Positions 5,568 to 8,935 of a DNA stretch of 8,935 nt are shown piece after piece. The stretch lies in NCBI GenBank assembly GCA_021774955.1, contig JAJFIN010000194.1:1-8935 (forward strand). The letters are read 5' to 3'. Origin of the DNA: Alphaproteobacteria bacterium. GTDB lineage: Bacteria; Pseudomonadota; Alphaproteobacteria; M2410. Each line of letters starts with the position of its first letter. Within the stretch, counting starts at the first letter, position 1. Below the pieces are notes generated by a model that was given only the letters and a program-made list of their open reading frames with translations, searched no databases and was not told the DNA's origin. The position numbers were made by a program, and so were the translations under genes.

Positions 5568-6314
5568 GTGGTTAGAATTTTAATGCTTCTTCCGAATACG
5601 GATTTCGACCCCACTGAAGCGGGTGTGCCTTGGCATGTTCTCAAACAAGCGGGGCATGAAGTGTGGTTTGCGACAGAAGACGGGCAGAAGGCGCAATGTG
5701 ATCAGATCACCTTGTCGGGAGAAGGATTGACTGGTCGATTAAAGACACTGGCGGCGCGACCTGAAAACGGCGAGATCTATGGGGAAATGCAGGTCGATCA
5801 ACACTTTGAAACACCTTTGGCTTGGAAAGGTGTTGATCCAAATGCGTATGACGTTTTGATATTGCCGGGAGGCCATGCGCCAGGCATGAAGCCTTATCTT
5901 GAAGCGCAAGCGGTGTTTGATATTTGCCGTAATTTCTTTGAACGCGAAGCGATGGTGGCGAGTATCTGTCATGGGATTTTAGCTTTGGCGCGCACTAAAC
6001 GTGCTGACGGGCGCTCTGTTCTGTACGGTTATCAAGTGACGGGGTTGAATAATTTTCAAGAGAAAATTGCCGTTCGCATGACCCGGAAAACAATGGGATT
6101 GCGCTACCAGACTTACCCAGAAACGGTGCAGGACGAAGTTAGTCGCGCGTTGAAAAGATCGCGAGATTTTAGGCCCGGTCCTAAGTTTTCAAGTTTTGGA
6201 ACTGCGCGCAATCCTAACAAAGGTTTTATTGTTAAAGACAGGCATCTGCTCAGCGCGCGTTGGCCAGGTGACGTGTACAAACTATCCTATGCACTGGTGG
6301 CTCGTTTGGGGTGA
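5568..6314 (+). CDS. DJ-1/PfpI family protein (type 1 glutamine amidotransferase-like)
   Basis: A 248-residue cytoplasmic protein of the DJ-1/ThiJ/PfpI superfamily. The start is GTG 5568, four bases after GGGAGG (5558-5563); the ATG at 5583 would sit too far from that site and lose the first strand. Conserved parts are the family Glu in DPTEAGVPW (Glu17), the oxyanion loop ILPGGHAPGM (98-107) and the nucleophile elbow ASICHGILAL with Cys134-His135. The end has the DRHLL.ARWPGDVYK pattern of the larger Hsp31/YajL-like members. Such proteins include glyoxalase-type hydratases, holdases and amidase-like enzymes, and the sequence alone does not decide which. It lies 73 bases after the oxygenase gene on the same strand, so co-transcription is plausible. 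Confidence 0.86.
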   Translation: MVRILMLLPNTDFDPTEAGVPWHVLKQAGHEVWFATEDGQKAQCDQITLSGEGLTGRLKTLAARPENGEIYGEMQVDQHFETPLAWKGVDPNAYDVLILPGGHAPGMKPYLEAQAVFDICRNFFEREAMVASICHGILALARTKRADGRSVLYGYQVTGLNNFQEKIAVRMTRKTMGLRYQTYPETVQDEVSRALKRSRDFRPGPKFSSFGTARNPNKGFIVKDRHLLSARWPGDVYKLSYALVARLG

Positions 6315-6334
6315 TTTGTCTCGGCCGACACTCC

Positions 6335-7198
6335 CTAATTCTGACTGGAAATTGCGCGGAGTGATTCACCGCGAATTGAGATAAGGATCCCGCCAAGTAT
6401 GAGAGCCGTGGCGATCAATAAGCGCAACGTAATGGTTTCGCTTAAAAAGATCACACCACCGAGGGCAGCAACAAGTGGCACAGCGAGTTGCACTATTGAT
6501 GCTGTCATATTGGTGAGCCCCTTAAGGGCGCTGTACCAAATGACATAACCGAGGCCGGAGGCCAGCACTCCTGATGCTGTGGCGAGTGCAATACCGGCAG
6601 GTGCTGCGCTTGACCAAGAGGAACCAGCAGGGAAAAGCAACAATGCTAACGGGATGGTGAGAACAAAATTGCGCGCTGTGCTGGCGATTGGGTCTGCCTC
6701 TCTTTTTCCCAGCAGGGAGTATGCTCCCCACGCAATGCCAGCGATCGCCATGAAGATGGCACCTGTTGGGTTTGGCGCTGAAAGTCCGGGAGCAAAGAGA
6801 TAGGCAAGCCCAGCAAAGGCGAACGCTAATCCCAACCATACCAATATACCAGGTCGTGCACCTGTAAATATGCTAACTCCGATCATTGATGTTTGAACCA
6901 TAGCAAAAAGAATGAGAGCGCCGGTGCCGGCATCCAGTTCGACATAAGCGAGCGAAAACGTTATTGCGTATACGGATAAAGCTGCAACCGGTTGCCAGTC
7001 GTGTGTTTTTAGAGGGAGTGCAAAAGCGCGACGCTGGACAAGAAAGGGAAGTAACACCAACGCACCGGAAAGAAAACGGATTTGGGTGAATGTAATCGGG
7101 TCGATTAGTTCTTGTTTGAGCGCCATCCGACACAGCACAGAGTTTGCTGCGAAAGCCACAAGTGTTAAAAGCGTGAGAGTAAGAGTGCGGTAGGGCAT
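6335..7198 (-). CDS. EamA-family (DMT superfamily) transporter
   Basis: An inner-membrane protein of 287 residues from the ATG at 7198. The frame is open to an ATG at 7255, but the extra 19 residues (with FECWFLDF) are not family-like, and MPYRTLTLTLLTLVAFAANS opens as a normal first helix. About ten helices in two five-helix EamA repeats are visible: one about residues 5-135, the other about 145-276. The second repeat contains ATASGVLASGLGYVIWYSAL (206-225), the PLVAALGGVIFLSE motif (241-254) and a final helix with LILGGILI. Members export or take up small metabolites such as amino acids or drugs; no substrate is evident. It is convergent with the DJ-1 gene (20-base gap) and 74 bases downstream of the lipoprotein gene on the same strand. 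The ribosome binding site is weak (AGG close to the ATG). Confidence 0.88.
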   Translation of the reverse strand: MPYRTLTLTLLTLVAFAANSVLCRMALKQELIDPITFTQIRFLSGALVLLPFLVQRRAFALPLKTHDWQPVAALSVYAITFSLAYVELDAGTGALILFAMVQTSMIGVSIFTGARPGILVWLGLAFAFAGLAYLFAPGLSAPNPTGAIFMAIAGIAWGAYSLLGKREADPIASTARNFVLTIPLALLLFPAGSSWSSAAPAGIALATASGVLASGLGYVIWYSALKGLTNMTASIVQLAVPLVAALGGVIFLSETITLRLLIATALILGGILISIRGESLRAISSQN

Positions 7199-7259
7199 GA
7201 ACCTATTTCTAAGAATGCCACCTGTGAAGTCAAGGAACCAACATTCGAATACCAATTAG

Positions 7260-7269
7260 CAAGCGCTTG
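7260..7269. promoter_or_regulatory. CAAGCGCTTG palindrome, LacI-type operator-like
   Basis: A perfect ten-base palindrome in the 74-base gap between the lipoprotein stop and the EamA transporter start, about 62 bases before that start. The AAGCGCTT core is the common centre of LacI/GalR-family operators. A single such palindrome can arise by chance; flanking symmetry does not extend further. Confidence 0.22.
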
Positions 7270-7272
7270 ATA

Positions 7273-7998
7273 TTATTTCATGGGTTCACCGCTAGTTATG
7301 TCACCGATGGGGATAAGTACACCGAGACCGTCAACAAGGTTTTCGGTGATCGCCGAACGGTTAAAGTGGTAGGCCGCGCCGCGATATTCAGCATAGGAGC
7401 TGACACCGCTTAAGCTTTGCTGAGTCCAGACCGTGCTAGGTTCACCATCATAAAATTTCATTGATTTGAGTTCTGTCTGGAAGGCAAGTATTTGCTCACT
7501 ATTTAAGGGACGCTCGAGTACGACATTGGAGAGGCCAGAAGGTGAAGGCGTGATAAATACCCTCTCATCGACTTTGAGGAGAGAAGCGAGGAACTTGCCT
7601 TCGCAAAAGAGTTGATAACCGAGATTTTGGCGCTTGTCTCCAACGGTGATGGGGGGATCATTGGGCGGGACTTGCGTATCAGATAGATTTGGATCATCGA
7701 TTGAAACAGGCAAGTTGTCGGTTGGCTCAATTGACCAATCGCTGCAAGTCGAGCCGTCGATCCACTCAAGAACCTTTCCGAAATTCGCGTTAGCAACTAA
7801 TAATTCGTCTAAAGAAGGATCTAAGGGTCCACCAGCGACATCGCTTGCTCGACGTATAGCTACACGCTCATAGGTGCCGGAAAGAAAACTAGTGCCGTTG
7901 CCGCCAAATCTACTTACGTCGATAATGCTCCCTTCCGGCGAACAGGCCGTTAGCCCCCATAAAAGTGCGACGCTGGTAATCAACTTTGTTGATTTCAT
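7273..7998 (-). CDS. Lipoprotein of unknown function
   Basis: A 241-residue protein from ATG 7998, preceded by a strong ribosome binding site (GGGGGAGG, eight bases before the start). Residues 1-19 form a lipoprotein signal: Lys2/Lys5, a hydrophobic core and the lipobox LTAC with Cys19. Ser20 at the +2 position suggests outer-membrane sorting by the usual Asp-avoidance rule. The mature part is mixed, with a proline- and aspartate-rich stretch at about 95-118 (LPVSIDDPNLSDTQVPPNDP). It has two further Cys (84 and 132) that could pair in the periplasm, and a C-terminal stretch YRGAAYHFN. I recognise no domain. It is divergent from the secreted-protein gene at 8200 and may be co-transcribed with the EamA gene downstream. 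Confidence 0.82.
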   Translation of the reverse strand: MKSTKLITSVALLWGLTACSPEGSIIDVSRFGGNGTSFLSGTYERVAIRRASDVAGGPLDPSLDELLVANANFGKVLEWIDGSTCSDWSIEPTDNLPVSIDDPNLSDTQVPPNDPPITVGDKRQNLGYQLFCEGKFLASLLKVDERVFITPSPSGLSNVVLERPLNSEQILAFQTELKSMKFYDGEPSTVWTQQSLSGVSSYAEYRGAAYHFNRSAITENLVDGLGVLIPIGDITSGEPMK

Positions 7999-8088
7999 GA
8001 CATTGACCTCCCCCGAACGATAGTCACACTATATTTAAGCACAAAGAGGAGACGGTGCGAAGAGAGCGATCCTCTCAATACAGGCCTC

Positions 8089-8118
8089 TTGTCCCAAATA
8101 CCTTATAAATGCTAGTAT
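8089..8118 (+). promoter_or_regulatory. Possible promoter for the secreted-protein gene
   Basis: TTGTCC (8089-8094) and TAGTAT (8113-8118) are 18 bases apart. AAATAC/GTATTT (8096-8101 and 8115-8120) form an inverted repeat within the same stretch that could bind a regulator. Transcription would start near 8125 and give a leader of about 75 bases. Resemblance only. Confidence 0.25.
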
Positions 8119-8144
8119 TTAATGGGGTTGTCTCGCGCTGTTAC

Positions 8145-8179
8145 CCGTGAGGCACGGCAGGAAGTGCACTTCTATGCCG
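8145..8179 (+). promoter_or_regulatory. Two overlapping hairpins in the leader of the secreted-protein gene
   Basis: CCGTG-AGG-CACGG (8145-8157) forms a five-base stem. A second, longer hairpin pairs CGGCA (8155-8159) with TGCCG (8175-8179) around the perfect palindrome GAAGTGCACTTC (8161-8172), leaving a small G/TA internal loop. The two share bases 8155-8157, so they cannot form together. The longer one ends eight bases before the AGGGGG ribosome binding site (8187-8192). The arrangement could tune translation, or GAAGTGCACTTC could be a DNA operator. Confidence 0.4.
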
Positions 8180-8199
8180 GAAGAACAGGGGGAATGGGG

Positions 8200-8935
8200 A
8201 TGTTTTCTCGAATTTTCAATCGCTTTTGTATTGCGTTATTTCTGACACTATTCAGTGGTGCGTCGTCGTTTAGTCAATCGAATGCTGCGGATTATTCGGG
8301 TGCCTGGATGATGGTCGGCGAGGGCCGCAATGCCAAACTAAACCTCAATCAAGATGGGAAGCATCTATGGGGTGCGTTTGAAGCCGCTGATGGCCTTCAA
8401 GTATGGCGCGTACGTGGTGAAATAAAACCAGGCGGGCAGATAGAGATGACCCGCTACATCCCGATCTCTGAGCTGGGCAATACACCAGAGCCAGCACTGT
8501 CGAGCGTTTTTGAACAATATGGGGCACAAGACCGTTTTGGTTATCTATTGGGGCGGGTAGTTCTTAATCCGACGTCTGATGGTCTGATTGGTTACTACAC
8601 CCGCATCAACGCCGCATATTATTCAGAAAGTGGGAAGCTTCACGAGGCAACTGAGGTTAATACAGATCTAGAGCTTGTCCGTTCAGCCCATCTGCCCGAT
8701 CTCAAGGTTGAAAATCTAAGAGTGGCAGCAAAAGAAGGGGGGCCATCGGGAACCTATTGGGAGGTTAGCGGTGAGATTGTCAATAGTGGCGGTTCGAAAC
8801 CAGAAGAACTGATCACATTGGCGCTTGAGCGCACAGCGCTTGTGGTCGAAGGCCATAGACCCGATTGGCAGCCGGTTGCCTTTTCACGGTTCAACATTTC
8901 TGCCTTGGCGCCTGATGCGCGCCTTGCTGTTAAGT
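8200..8935 (+). CDS. Secreted protein with a CARDB-like region (partial, runs off the right edge)
   Basis: The frame is open from ATG 8200 to the window end, 245 codons, with no stop. The start is seven bases after AGGGGG (8187-8192); the in-frame ATG at 8194 is too close to it. Residues 1-25 are a signal peptide (basic RIFNR, hydrophobic CIALFLTLF, then SGASSFSQS). The mature N-terminal part (YSGAWMMVGEGRNAKLNLNQ, then DGKHLWGAFE) is strand-rich and unassigned. From about residue 167 the pattern LPDLKVENLRV ... YWEVSGEIVNSGG resembles a CARDB/APHP-type immunoglobulin-like repeat, a fold used for surface adhesion or as a spacer. It diverges from the lipoprotein gene across a 200-base gap. The function and total length are unknown. 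Confidence 0.72.
   Translation, partial: MFSRIFNRFCIALFLTLFSGASSFSQSNAADYSGAWMMVGEGRNAKLNLNQDGKHLWGAFEAADGLQVWRVRGEIKPGGQIEMTRYIPISELGNTPEPALSSVFEQYGAQDRFGYLLGRVVLNPTSDGLIGYYTRINAAYYSESGKLHEATEVNTDLELVRSAHLPDLKVENLRVAAKEGGPSGTYWEVSGEIVNSGGSKPEELITLALERTALVVEGHRPDWQPVAFSRFNISALAPDARLAVK

Noticed and set aside
6522..7133. Several frames within the EamA gene on both strands
   Set aside because: They overlap the transporter's helices and have shadow-like composition rich in Arg, Ser and Cys.

Overview
The window looks like chromosomal DNA of a proteobacterium, most likely a marine-type alphaproteobacterium. This rests on MadL/MadM-type proteins with an ATGA overlap, an ArdA relic of the proteobacterial type, a DUF3604 protein and moderate GC content judged by eye. 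The taxonomic call is inference; no rRNA or other strong marker is present.

Left part (1-1494). The first 19 codons of a probable GntR-family regulator leave the left edge on the minus strand. Facing it on the plus strand are madL and madM, the two subunits of a malonate transporter. The gap between them holds a GTATAC site that fits the FadR-type GntR operator rule. This reads as a malonate-responsive transport operon with a divergent regulator. The malonate-degrading enzymes are not in view and may lie beyond the left edge.

Middle-left (1478-2627) is a graveyard of broken genes about 1.1 kb long. It holds the C-terminal piece of a tyrosine recombinase that has lost its catalytic Tyr (minus strand), then an ardA anti-restriction gene. 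That ardA appears to have lost its middle by an in-frame deletion, and an amber codon stands where the last Trp would be. Next come unassigned small reading frames, a 39-codon C-terminal stub resembling nitronate monooxygenase (minus strand), and a hairpin plus T-tract terminator. The region looks like the residue of an integrated mobile element.

Centre (2742-6314), all plus strand. A 643-residue membrane-anchored DUF3604 protein with PHP-like metal motifs comes first, then a small AT-rich protein resembling TIGR02466-type 2OG-Fe(II) oxygenases, then a DJ-1/PfpI-family protein with its nucleophilic Cys. They are collinear, with gaps of 200 and 73 bp; a shared pathway is not demonstrated.

Right part (6335-8935). 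A ten-helix EamA-family transporter and an upstream lipoprotein of unknown function lie on the minus strand, the transporter convergent with the DJ-1 gene. A secreted protein with a CARDB-like repeat starts divergently and runs off the right edge. Its leader has two overlapping, mutually exclusive hairpins just ahead of the ribosome binding site.

No rRNA, tRNA, CRISPR array or intact insertion sequence was seen.
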